A stretch of DNA of 64,000 nucleotides from Lachnotalea glycerini (lineage in GTDB: Bacteria > Bacillota > Clostridia > Lachnospirales > Lachnospiraceae). This document shows, in pieces, positions 53,798 through 61,251 of the stretch. The first letter of the stretch is position 1; each line of letters begins with the position of its first letter. The DNA lies in contig NZ_QICS01000002.1 of the NCBI RefSeq assembly GCF_003201285.1, positions 434,001 to 498,000 on the forward strand, in the 5' to 3' direction. A program made the position numbers and the translations under genes. A model generated the notes under the pieces. It made no database searches, was not told where the DNA came from, and saw only the letters and a list, made by a program, of their open reading frames with translations.

Positions 53798-55222
53798 ATG
53801 AGTTCACCAATATATAATCTGGCTTTTGATTTTGGAGCATCAAGCGGAAGGCTTATTTTAAGTAAATTTGACGGGAGAAAAATTGAATTAGAGGAGATAC
53901 ATAGGTTCACAAATAATCCTGTTCGAGTAGGAAAAAATATTTATTGGGATACCTTTCGGTTATATCATGAGCTAAAAGTTGGATTAAAAAAGGCAGCAGC
54001 CAAGAAACTAAATATTACGAGCTTAGCAATTGACACATGGGGAGTTGACTATGGATTTATAGACAAAGAGGGTAATTTAATTGGCAATCCTGTGAATTAT
54101 CGCGATGATAGAACCATTGGTGTGATAGATGAAATTGATAAAATTGTACCGCTTAAGGAAGTTTATGCATCTACCGGTATTCAGTTTATGAATTTTAATA
54201 CACTTTTTCAGTTCTATGCTGATAAAAAAATGCGTCCTTCTGTTTATGAAAATGCGTATAAATTTTTAGCAATGCCAGATTTGTTTAATTATTTTTTGAC
54301 AGGTAAAATGTTTAATGAATATACCATTGCAAGTACAGGACAGTTGTTGGATGCAAAAAAGAGATTTTGGGATATTGATTTACTTAAAAGACTGGGACTG
54401 AAAACTGATTTGTTTTGTGAGTTGATTAAGCCGGGTACTATTGTTGGTGATTTAATTGATGAGGTGGCAAAAGAAACAGGTATTGAGAGTGTTAAAGTTA
54501 TTGCAGTAGGAAGCCATGATACGGCTTCTGCTGTAGCGGGAACCCCTTTTGAGGAAGAAAATGCGGCATTTTTAAGCTGTGGAACCTGGTCACTACTTGG
54601 AATGGAGATTGACGAACCAGTTCTTAACGAGGAATCCTATCAGTATAATTATACCAATGAAGGTGGTGTAGAGGGCAAAATAAGACTGCTTAAGAATATA
54701 AATGGTCTATGGATTATGCAAAACCTGCGTAAAGATTGGTGTGAATTTGAAGGAGAAGTTTCATTTCCTGATATTATTAAGGCTTCGCGTGAAGCAAAGA
54801 GAAAGGACTTTATCATTGATCCAAATGACCAGAGATTTTCAGCTCCGTACAGTATGATGAAAGAAGTAATTTCTTATTGCGAAGAGCATTCACAGGGAAC
54901 ACCTCAAGGCCTTGGAGAAATTGCTATGGCAATTTACAATGGTTTAACACATGAATATAAGAATGCCGTAGCAAAGCTTGAAGTAATAACTGGTAAAACA
55001 ATACCTTGTATTAATATGGTTGGTGGTGGAATTCAAGATCAACTTTTATGTGAATTAACTGCGAATGCAACTGGGAAAAAAGTAATAGCAGGGCCAATTG
55101 AGGGATCTGTTCTTGGGAATATAGTAATGCAACTTAAGGCCATAGGAGTAATTGAATCTTTAGACGAAGGACGTAAAATAATCAAAGATTCTTTTGAACA
55201 AAAGGTTCATCTTCCAATGTAA
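53798..55222 (+). CDS. rhaB: Rhamnulokinase
   Basis: A 474-residue FGGY-type kinase that phosphorylates L-rhamnulose. Family-specific stretches are NLAFDFGASSGRLI (N-terminal phosphate site), DTWGVDYGFID, NYRDDRT and SCGTWSLLG. Fuculokinase has a different pattern at these sites, so rhamnulokinase is favoured. The product is the substrate of the aldolase in the BMC operon. AAAGGAGA precedes the ATG. Confidence 0.9.
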   Translation: MSSPIYNLAFDFGASSGRLILSKFDGRKIELEEIHRFTNNPVRVGKNIYWDTFRLYHELKVGLKKAAAKKLNITSLAIDTWGVDYGFIDKEGNLIGNPVNYRDDRTIGVIDEIDKIVPLKEVYASTGIQFMNFNTLFQFYADKKMRPSVYENAYKFLAMPDLFNYFLTGKMFNEYTIASTGQLLDAKKRFWDIDLLKRLGLKTDLFCELIKPGTIVGDLIDEVAKETGIESVKVIAVGSHDTASAVAGTPFEEENAAFLSCGTWSLLGMEIDEPVLNEESYQYNYTNEGGVEGKIRLLKNINGLWIMQNLRKDWCEFEGEVSFPDIIKASREAKRKDFIIDPNDQRFSAPYSMMKEVISYCEEHSQGTPQGLGEIAMAIYNGLTHEYKNAVAKLEVITGKTIPCINMVGGGIQDQLLCELTANATGKKVIAGPIEGSVLGNIVMQLKAIGVIESLDEGRKIIKDSFEQKVHLPM

Positions 55223-55286
55223 GAAAATATGAAAATTTGTCAAGTAAAAAATATAATTAAGTTAAAAATAAGTATATAAAACATAT

Positions 55287-55330
55287 AAAAGGTCATGCCA
55301 CAATATATATAATGTAGCATGACCTTTTTT
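55287..55330. terminator. Bidirectional terminator between rhaB and the TetR gene
   Basis: AAAAGGTCATGC pairs with GCATGACCTTTT, with T runs available on both strands. It separates the convergent rhaB and tetR-type genes. Confidence 0.88.
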
Positions 55331-55370
55331 GTGTTGATAAAATCTTAAAAGCAATTTGTATTGATTATAA

Positions 55371-55985
55371 TTATGATTCATCTTCAGGCTTTTGGTGAGA
55401 TTTTATGATATTGCGTATGGTATCATACAAATGTGGTTTCAATACGGAAATTTCAACAGGTTCATTATATAGAATTGAACTATAGCAGGTAGAACCCACT
55501 AATTCTAGAATGAGAAAGAGCATTATTTCAGGCTCAATGAATACACATTTGGAGTTTTCAATCATATTTAAGTATATTTCGTAAAAATTAACATCTGAGT
55601 CAAGAGCTGGATTAATAAGTGCCTTTTTAAATACACCCCAGCTCAAATTCTTTGATAAAAAAGTCAGTAAAGATTTATTCTTATTCAGTTCATCAATCAC
55701 ATAATCTACAATGAAAATGATACTATCATCAAATTTTTCTATTTTATTTGCAAGAACAGCATTATGTGCTTTGGAAAAAAGCTGACTGGATTTATGAGAT
55801 ATAAGCTTATTTCTAATATCATATTTATCTTTGAAATAAAGATAAAAGGTTCCTTTGGCAACTCCGGCGTTTTTCACTATGTCTGAAATAGTAGTTTTAT
55901 TGATTCCTTGTGTAATAAATAAGTCAAAGGCTGTGTTTAGGAGGGAATCTTTTTTTTGTTTTTTGTTTAGATCTAATTTTCCCAT
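55371..55985 (-). CDS. TetR-family transcriptional regulator
   Basis: A 204-residue regulator. The N-terminal HTH is typical (INKTTISDIVKNAGVAKGTF, about residues 29-48, then YLYFKDKYDIRNKL). The C-terminal ligand domain is unassigned. It is divergent from the MMPL exporter operon, and three matching dyads around the exporter promoter are its likely operators. It begins with ATG at 55985. Ligands of such systems are often lipids or cationic drugs. Confidence 0.88.
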   Translation of the reverse strand: MGKLDLNKKQKKDSLLNTAFDLFITQGINKTTISDIVKNAGVAKGTFYLYFKDKYDIRNKLISHKSSQLFSKAHNAVLANKIEKFDDSIIFIVDYVIDELNKNKSLLTFLSKNLSWGVFKKALINPALDSDVNFYEIYLNMIENSKCVFIEPEIMLFLILELVGSTCYSSILYNEPVEISVLKPHLYDTIRNIIKSHQKPEDES

Positions 55986-56019
55986 GGATAAATCCTTTCA
56001 AATACTGTTTTTCGTTATG

Positions 56020-56094
56020 AATGAAATTTCCTCATTAACTTATCGGTAAAAACAAATACTCGCGTTGCTCGTGCTTGTTTTTCTTCCGATAAGT
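56020..56094. repeat. 75-bp hairpin repeat, copy 1
   Basis: The first of two near-identical 75-bp copies (one mismatch). Each starts AATGAAATTTCCTCATTAAC and contains a long inverted repeat: ACTTATCGG...AAAACAA pairs with TTGTTTT...CCGATAAGT. Located between the TetR gene and the exporter operon. Confidence 0.9.
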
Positions 56095-56099
56095 GAAAA

Positions 56100-56124
56100 C
56101 TATCAGGGAAAAAACTTCTGATAG
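56100..56124. repeat. Small hairpin between the two 75-bp repeats
   Basis: CTATCAG (56100-56106) pairs with CTGATAG (56118-56124), so the segment between the two repeats is also self-complementary. Confidence 0.6.
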
Positions 56125-56131
56125 ATTCGGA

Positions 56132-56206
56132 AATGAAATTTCCTCATTAACTTATCGGTAAAAACAAATACTCGCGTTGTTCGTGCTTGTTTTTCTTCCG
56201 ATAAGT
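56132..56206. repeat. 75-bp hairpin repeat, copy 2
   Basis: Second copy, 112 bp after the first, differing at one position in the loop (GTTGCTCG becomes GTTGTTCG). It has the same stem, so both copies would fold alike. A very recent duplication, or selection for identity, is implied. Confidence 0.9.
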
Positions 56207-56224
56207 TATATTATAGGTAGAAAA

Positions 56225-56240
56225 ATGACCAAAAGTCAAT
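56225..56240. promoter_or_regulatory. TetR operator candidate 1
   Basis: ATGACCAAAAGTCAAT, matching the other two sites at 12 or more of 16 positions. Confidence 0.55.
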
Positions 56241-56309
56241 AGATAATTTTTAAAAATATATCTTATATGTAAAAAAGTGATGATTCAGTGAAATATTAAA
56301 AAAAATTAT

Positions 56310-56325
56310 ATTGACTATTGGTCAT
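56310..56325. promoter_or_regulatory. TetR operator candidate 2 (over the -35)
   Basis: On the minus strand it reads ATGACCAATAGTCAAT. It overlaps the -35 box of the exporter promoter. Confidence 0.6.
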
Positions 56326-56339
56326 TATGGTAGTATAAA
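56311..56339 (+). promoter_or_regulatory. Promoter of the MMPL exporter operon
   Basis: TTGACT (56311-56316) and TATAAA (56334-56339) are separated by 17 bp. Operator candidates overlap and flank it. Confidence 0.7.
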
Positions 56340-56355
56340 TGTAATAAAGAAATAA

Positions 56356-56371
56356 ATGACCGATAGTCATT
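56356..56371. promoter_or_regulatory. TetR operator candidate 3
   Basis: ATGACCGATAGTCATT, an imperfect dyad downstream of the -10 box, in the transcribed leader. Confidence 0.6.
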
Positions 56372-56431
56372 TAAACAATAGAAAAGTTCGTTTATCGTTC
56401 TTTCTACATAAAAAAGAGGAGTGAGAGTTAT

Positions 56432-58531
56432 ATGATTAGATTTGGTAAAAAAGTTGTAAAGTTTAGAATTCCAATTTTCGTAATAAGTCTTTTATTGTTG
56501 ATACCTTCTGCAATTGGTTACATCAATACAGGAATAAATTATGATTTGCTTTCATACTTGCCAAAGGATATTGAAACAATGAAAGGGCAGGATATCTTAG
56601 TGGATGAATTTGGAACCGGTGCCTTTTCCTTTTTGATAGTTGAAGACAAGGATATGAAAGAAGTCTCAGCAATTAAGGCGCAGGTAGAACAGGTAGAGCA
56701 CGTAGAAAAAGTTCTATGGTATGACTCTTTATCTGACATTTCAGTTCCAATCAATATTTTGCCATCTAAGGTAAAGGATGCATTTAATTCAGAAAATACA
56801 ACTTTGATGGCGATTATATTCGATGGTACAACTTCAGCAGAGGGAACAATGGCAGCAATTGAGAATATTAGATCTATTTTGGATGATCAGAGCTACTTAA
56901 GTGGAATGTCACCAGTTGTAACAGATACGAAATTCTTATCGGAAACGGAAACGCCAATTTATGTTTTAATAGCAGCCGTGCTTTCCAGTATTGTTCTTTC
57001 ATTAACAATGGATTCCTTTTTGGTTCCAGTACTGTTCATGCTAAGTATCGGAATGTCAATTGTTTACAATTTAGGTAGTAATGTGATTTTTGGAGAAATA
57101 TCATATATTACGCAAGCGTTGGTTGCAGTATTGCAGTTGGGAGTAACAATGGACTATGCAATATTTTTGTGGCACAGCTATGAGGAGCAGCAGGAGCGAT
57201 TTGACGGTGATAAAAATAGGGCTATGGCACATGCAATATCAAGTACAATCTCTTCAGTAGTTGGCAGCTCTGTAACCACAATAGCAGGTTTCCTGGCATT
57301 GTGTTTCATGAGCTTTACCTTAGGCTTAGACCTTGGTCTTGTTATGGCAAAGGGAGTCGTTTTTGGAGTTATTGCCTGTGTTACGCTTTTACCCTCACTA
57401 ATACTTATTTTTGACAAGGCAATTGAAAAAACAAGACATAAAGCGTTAATTCCAGAATTTAACGGACTTTCTGAATTTGTTATAAAGCACTACAAATTAT
57501 TTGCACTAATTTTTGTGGTTGTTATGATACCCGCAGCATACGGAAACAGTAGAACTCCGGTTTATTACAACATTTCAGATACGCTTCCAGACACACTGGA
57601 TAGTGTAAAAGCTAATAAAAAGCTGGAAGAAAATTATAGTATGAATTCTACACATATGGTTCTTATCAGCAGCTCAGTAGATTCCAAGCAGATACGTGCG
57701 ATGGTCAAAGAAATGGAAGCGGTAGACGGAGTAGAATGGGTACTCAGTACAGAATCCTTGTTTGGTCCTGCAATACCGGAAAGCATGATACCAGATGATT
57801 TAAAGGATGAACTTAAAAATGAGAATTATCAAGTTATGCTTGTAAGTTCACAATATAAGGTGGCTTCAGATGAAGTGAATAATCAATGTACCGAGCTAAA
57901 TACCATTATTAAAAATTATGATTCAGGTGGAATGCTAGTTGGTGAGGCACCATGTACCAAGGATTTGATTACTATTACAGATAAAGATTTCAAGACAGTT
58001 AGTGTTGTATCAATCGGAGCTATTTTTCTTATTATAGCAATTGTATTCAAGTCAGCATCATTGCCTTTTATATTAGTAGCAGTAATTGAATTTGCAATAT
58101 TTATTAATATGGGTATACCATATTATACCAATACAACACTACCATTTATCGCATCCGTTGTAATTGGAACAATTCAGCTGGGAGCAACCGTCGATTATGC
58201 CATATTAATGACGACGAGATATCAAAAAGAAAGAGCAAGCGGAAAGTCAAAAAAAGAGGCGGTAACAATTGCTCATAGTACATCGGTTAAATCAGTTATT
58301 GGCAGTGCATTAAGCTTTTTTGCAGCAACCTTTGGGGTAGGATTATATTCTACAATAGACATGATTAGTTCACTTTGTTCATTAATGTCTCGAGGAGCAA
58401 TTATAAGTATGTTTGTGGTTATCTTTATTCTGCCAACAATGTATATGATATTTGATAAAGTAATCTGTGCAACAAGCATTGGATTTAAAAGAAAAGACAA
58501 CGGCACAAGTGATATAGCAGTGAATCAATAA
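56432..58531 (+). CDS. MMPL/RND-family exporter
   Basis: A 699-residue integral membrane protein with two repeats of the RND/MMPL fold. Each has one helix, an extracellular loop domain of about 120-140 residues and five further helices. Membrane-embedded acidic motifs are GVTMDYAIFLWHSYEEQ (about residues 237-253) and GATVDYAILMTTRYQKE, the proton-relay sites. Members export lipids or drugs. It is the first gene of a two-gene operon with a heptad-repeat exported protein and is under the divergent TetR regulator. GAGGAG precedes the ATG. Confidence 0.88.
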   Translation: MIRFGKKVVKFRIPIFVISLLLLIPSAIGYINTGINYDLLSYLPKDIETMKGQDILVDEFGTGAFSFLIVEDKDMKEVSAIKAQVEQVEHVEKVLWYDSLSDISVPINILPSKVKDAFNSENTTLMAIIFDGTTSAEGTMAAIENIRSILDDQSYLSGMSPVVTDTKFLSETETPIYVLIAAVLSSIVLSLTMDSFLVPVLFMLSIGMSIVYNLGSNVIFGEISYITQALVAVLQLGVTMDYAIFLWHSYEEQQERFDGDKNRAMAHAISSTISSVVGSSVTTIAGFLALCFMSFTLGLDLGLVMAKGVVFGVIACVTLLPSLILIFDKAIEKTRHKALIPEFNGLSEFVIKHYKLFALIFVVVMIPAAYGNSRTPVYYNISDTLPDTLDSVKANKKLEENYSMNSTHMVLISSSVDSKQIRAMVKEMEAVDGVEWVLSTESLFGPAIPESMIPDDLKDELKNENYQVMLVSSQYKVASDEVNNQCTELNTIIKNYDSGGMLVGEAPCTKDLITITDKDFKTVSVVSIGAIFLIIAIVFKSASLPFILVAVIEFAIFINMGIPYYTNTTLPFIASVVIGTIQLGATVDYAILMTTRYQKERASGKSKKEAVTIAHSTSVKSVIGSALSFFAATFGVGLYSTIDMISSLCSLMSRGAIISMFVVIFILPTMYMIFDKVICATSIGFKRKDNGTSDIAVNQ

Positions 58532-58545
58532 GGGAGGAAAACAAC

Positions 58546-60744
58546 ATGAATATGAATAAAAAAGTAGTTAAATTAACAGTAGCAGCAACGGCAATAACAG
58601 TTACAGCAGCAAGCTGTCTAATCAGTGTAAATGCTTCAAAAGCAAAATCAAATGAAGAAAAAGAAAAAAATGATGCAGTAGAAGCAAATGCAAAAACAAG
58701 TGAAAGCGCGGCCGACAAAGCAGATAATACAGTAGTAAATACTGTGGAAAAGGTTGCAGGAACCACACAGGCAGATGCAGATAAAAGCGAAACAGTATAT
58801 ATAACTTCCGATGCAAATGGAAATACCAAAAGTGTAATTGTAAGTGACTGGCTAAAAAATACAAATAAAGAGGGTGCAATTGCAGATGTAACAAACCTTA
58901 CGAATATCGAAAATGTGAAAGGCTATGAAACCTATACAACAAACAGTGATGGGACTATTACATGGGCTAGCACAGGAGACGATATTTATTATCAAGGTGA
59001 AACTACAAAGGAATTACCTGTTACAATGAAAGCAACCTATTATTTGGATGGTCAGGAAATATCACCGGCTGATTTGACAGGAAAGAGTGGTAAAGTAAAA
59101 ATTCGCTTTGATTATACAAACAATTCAGTTAATAAAGTTTTGATTGGTGACGAAGAGGCAAATATTTACACACCATTTACTATGATAACAGGTATGATTT
59201 TACCGTCAGAGAATTTCTCTAATGTAGAGGTATCAAGCGGTAAAATAATTTCGGATGGAAAAAATGAAATCGTAGTTGGCTATGCAATGCCTGGACTTGA
59301 GGAAAGCTTAGATTTGGCGGACAAAGATATTGATTTTAGTATGCCTGATTATTTTGAGGTTAGTGCTGATGTCACTGATTTTTCACTTGCTATGACAGCA
59401 ACTGTGGCAACAGCAGATGTTCTTTCGGATTTTGACATTAACGGAGTAGAAGATTTTGATGAGCTAGAGGATTCGATGAAAGATTTAACGGATGCATCAA
59501 AGAAATTGGTAGATGGAACTTCTGATTTAGCCGATGGAGTTACAACCTTAAAGGACGGTACAACTACATTACGAGATGGAGTTGAAACCTTAGATGGAAA
59601 ATCAGGAGAATTGGTTGACGGTATGAGTACTTTAGCAAATGGTGCAAGTGAATTAAATGAAGGTACCGACAAGCTTGCCCAGGGAAGTGATAATCTAGAG
59701 GCAGGAGCAAAGAAGCTTGATGAAAGTACGCAGACCTTAGTTGATGGTTTAAATCAAACAAAGGAAGGAGCTGATACTTTAGTATCTAGCTACTCAGCGG
59801 CAGTTGATGGTTCAAGTCAGCTTGCGGCAGGACTTGAATCATTAAATAACGGGGCAAGTCAGCTACAAAGTGGTGTAAGTAGTATGGGGGACAGTCTTTC
59901 TGCTTCCATAGCAGAATATTCTGCAAAGATTCAAGAAGCAGAAGCAGGAATCAGTGGAGCAGAAGCAGCAAAAAGTGATTTACAGACACAGGAGGCACAG
60001 CTCATTGATGGAATTAAAGCAACAGCAGCAGCCAGTGGAGACACTTCAGCGTTAGAGGAAAATCTGGCACAGGTACAGGCAGGTATAGCACAGTATGATG
60101 CAGGAATTACGAATGCTTATAATTTGAAGGGGCAGGCAGAAGGTGCAGTGGCGGCATTGTCACAGATACAAAGTCAGATGGCAAGCTCTGGTTTATCCGA
60201 CGGAGTGGCAGCATTAGCAAGTGGTTCAGGAGATTTATTAACAGGAGCCAATAGTTTGTCCACAGGAATCGATCAATTATATGCCGGAACACAATCATTA
60301 CAGACAGCACTTGATAGTCTTTCAGAGGGTGGAGCAAAATTAAAGAGCGGAACCAGCTCACTATATGGTGGTGCATCCGAATTAAATTCAGGAGTAAGTA
60401 AGATTGATGCGGCAACCGGTAAATTAGCTTCCGGAACAGCAACCTTATATGATGGTGGCATAGCATATACAGATGGTGTATCTAAGTTAAAGGATGGAGG
60501 AGTGGAATTAGATAATGGAGTTACGAAATTAAAAGACGGCGTTACAGACTTAAAGGATGGTATGACCAAATTTGATGATGAAGGAATCAATAAATTGTCA
60601 GATGCATTTGATGGAGATATCAAGCCATTAAAAGATAGGATTAATGCTGTAAAAGACGCAGGAGACAACTATAAAATTTTCTCTGATGTAAAAGAGAATA
60701 CATCAAGCAGTGTTAAATTTATATTTACTACAGACGGAATATAA
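58546..60744 (+). CDS. Exported heptad-repeat protein (YhgE/Pip-like partner of the MMPL exporter)
   Basis: A 732-residue protein. After a signal peptide (hydrophobic, about residues 5-30) come an acidic alanine-rich linker (about 31-75), a beta domain (about 75-290) and a long repeat region (about 310-700). The repeats are seven-residue units of L-x-x-G type (LADGVTTLKDGTTTLRDG, and later LASGSGDLLTGANSL), predicted helical. No C-terminal membrane segment was seen. Such proteins are encoded beside MMPL exporters in Firmicutes and may act as extracellular adaptors. Cys near residue 25 could be a weak lipobox. AGGGAGGA precedes the ATG. Confidence 0.85.
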   Translation: MNMNKKVVKLTVAATAITVTAASCLISVNASKAKSNEEKEKNDAVEANAKTSESAADKADNTVVNTVEKVAGTTQADADKSETVYITSDANGNTKSVIVSDWLKNTNKEGAIADVTNLTNIENVKGYETYTTNSDGTITWASTGDDIYYQGETTKELPVTMKATYYLDGQEISPADLTGKSGKVKIRFDYTNNSVNKVLIGDEEANIYTPFTMITGMILPSENFSNVEVSSGKIISDGKNEIVVGYAMPGLEESLDLADKDIDFSMPDYFEVSADVTDFSLAMTATVATADVLSDFDINGVEDFDELEDSMKDLTDASKKLVDGTSDLADGVTTLKDGTTTLRDGVETLDGKSGELVDGMSTLANGASELNEGTDKLAQGSDNLEAGAKKLDESTQTLVDGLNQTKEGADTLVSSYSAAVDGSSQLAAGLESLNNGASQLQSGVSSMGDSLSASIAEYSAKIQEAEAGISGAEAAKSDLQTQEAQLIDGIKATAAASGDTSALEENLAQVQAGIAQYDAGITNAYNLKGQAEGAVAALSQIQSQMASSGLSDGVAALASGSGDLLTGANSLSTGIDQLYAGTQSLQTALDSLSEGGAKLKSGTSSLYGGASELNSGVSKIDAATGKLASGTATLYDGGIAYTDGVSKLKDGGVELDNGVTKLKDGVTDLKDGMTKFDDEGINKLSDAFDGDIKPLKDRINAVKDAGDNYKIFSDVKENTSSSVKFIFTTDGI

Positions 60745-60785
60745 GAAAAGATATCGTTTAGTATTTGTGAAAGTATTGAAAAAGG

Positions 60786-60830
60786 AGCTTTTGCTCCATA
60801 GCAAAGTGTGCTATGGAGCAAAAGCTTTTT
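60786..60830 (+). terminator. Strong terminator after the exporter operon
   Basis: AGCTTTTGCTCCATAGCA and TGCTATGGAGCAAAAGCT form an 18-bp perfect stem, followed by a T run. Confidence 0.93.
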
Positions 60831-60895
60831 GCATTTCATAAGAAAGACCTTGTTGGTAACGTTAAAAAGCTTTGATTCTTATGAAATAAAAACAC

Positions 60896-60934
60896 AATGC
60901 GCACGAATGCAAGAGGAAATGTCACTGCGTGACA
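60896..60934 (+). repeat. Dispersed 40-bp repeat, copy 2
   Basis: AATGCGCACGAATGCAAGAG then GAAATGTCACTGCGTGAC, closely matching 30025-30064. GTCAC-TGC-GTGAC here is a small hairpin. The local base composition is richer in GC than the surroundings. Confidence 0.6.
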
Positions 60935-61154
60935 GCATTCGGCGCGGCAAAGCGGTCAAGTCCCTCATGAGTAGGGAATAGGGAGCTGATGCGGACTTGT
61001 CCGTTATTTTGCTTTATAGCAAAGACCTTGATATTGACTAGAGTACTTTCCTGTTATACATATAACAGAATATATATGCAATATTTAAATAAATATATAT
61101 AATTAATAAAATATTATTAAAAGACAGATAAAATAAAAATAATACCTATATTTA

Positions 61155-61183
61155 TTGACAATTAAAGAAAATTATATTATTAT
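61155..61183 (+). promoter_or_regulatory. Promoter of the mannanase gene
   Basis: TTGACA (61155-61160) and TATTAT (61178-61183) with a 17-bp spacer, about 70 bp before the start codon. Confidence 0.75.
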
Positions 61184-61251
61184 TAATTTTACACAAGAGG
61201 CAATGCCTTTTGCTATTGCATTGTACAATTAAGAATGGGGGAAAGTAAATA

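Larger units (their letters stand above)
60831..61251. other. Intergenic region with repeat copy 2 and mannanase promoter
   Basis: About 420 bp without a gene. It holds an inverted repeat TTTCATAAGAA/TTCTTATGAAA (about 60835-60887), the second dispersed repeat copy (60896-60934), a GC-richer tail (about 60935-61010) and the promoter at 61155-61183. Confidence 0.55.

Noticed and set aside
43771-55222. Cobalamin-dependent (pduCDE) or ethanolamine (eutBC) signature enzymes
   Set aside because: Looked for in the BMC region because of PduS/PduT-like proteins, but none of the open frames match.
56020-56206. CRISPR-like array
   Set aside because: Only two copies of a 75-bp unit with internal hairpins and a 37-bp self-complementary spacer; no cas genes nearby.
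59500-60600. DNA tandem repeat in the heptad region
   Set aside because: The periodicity is at the protein level (L-x-x-G units) with diverged codons, not a true DNA repeat.
58622-60668. Several long minus-strand open frames inside the heptad-repeat gene
   Set aside because: They are compositional shadows of the plus-strand repeat coding sequence, Leu/His/Tyr or Ser/Pro rich, without ribosome binding sites.
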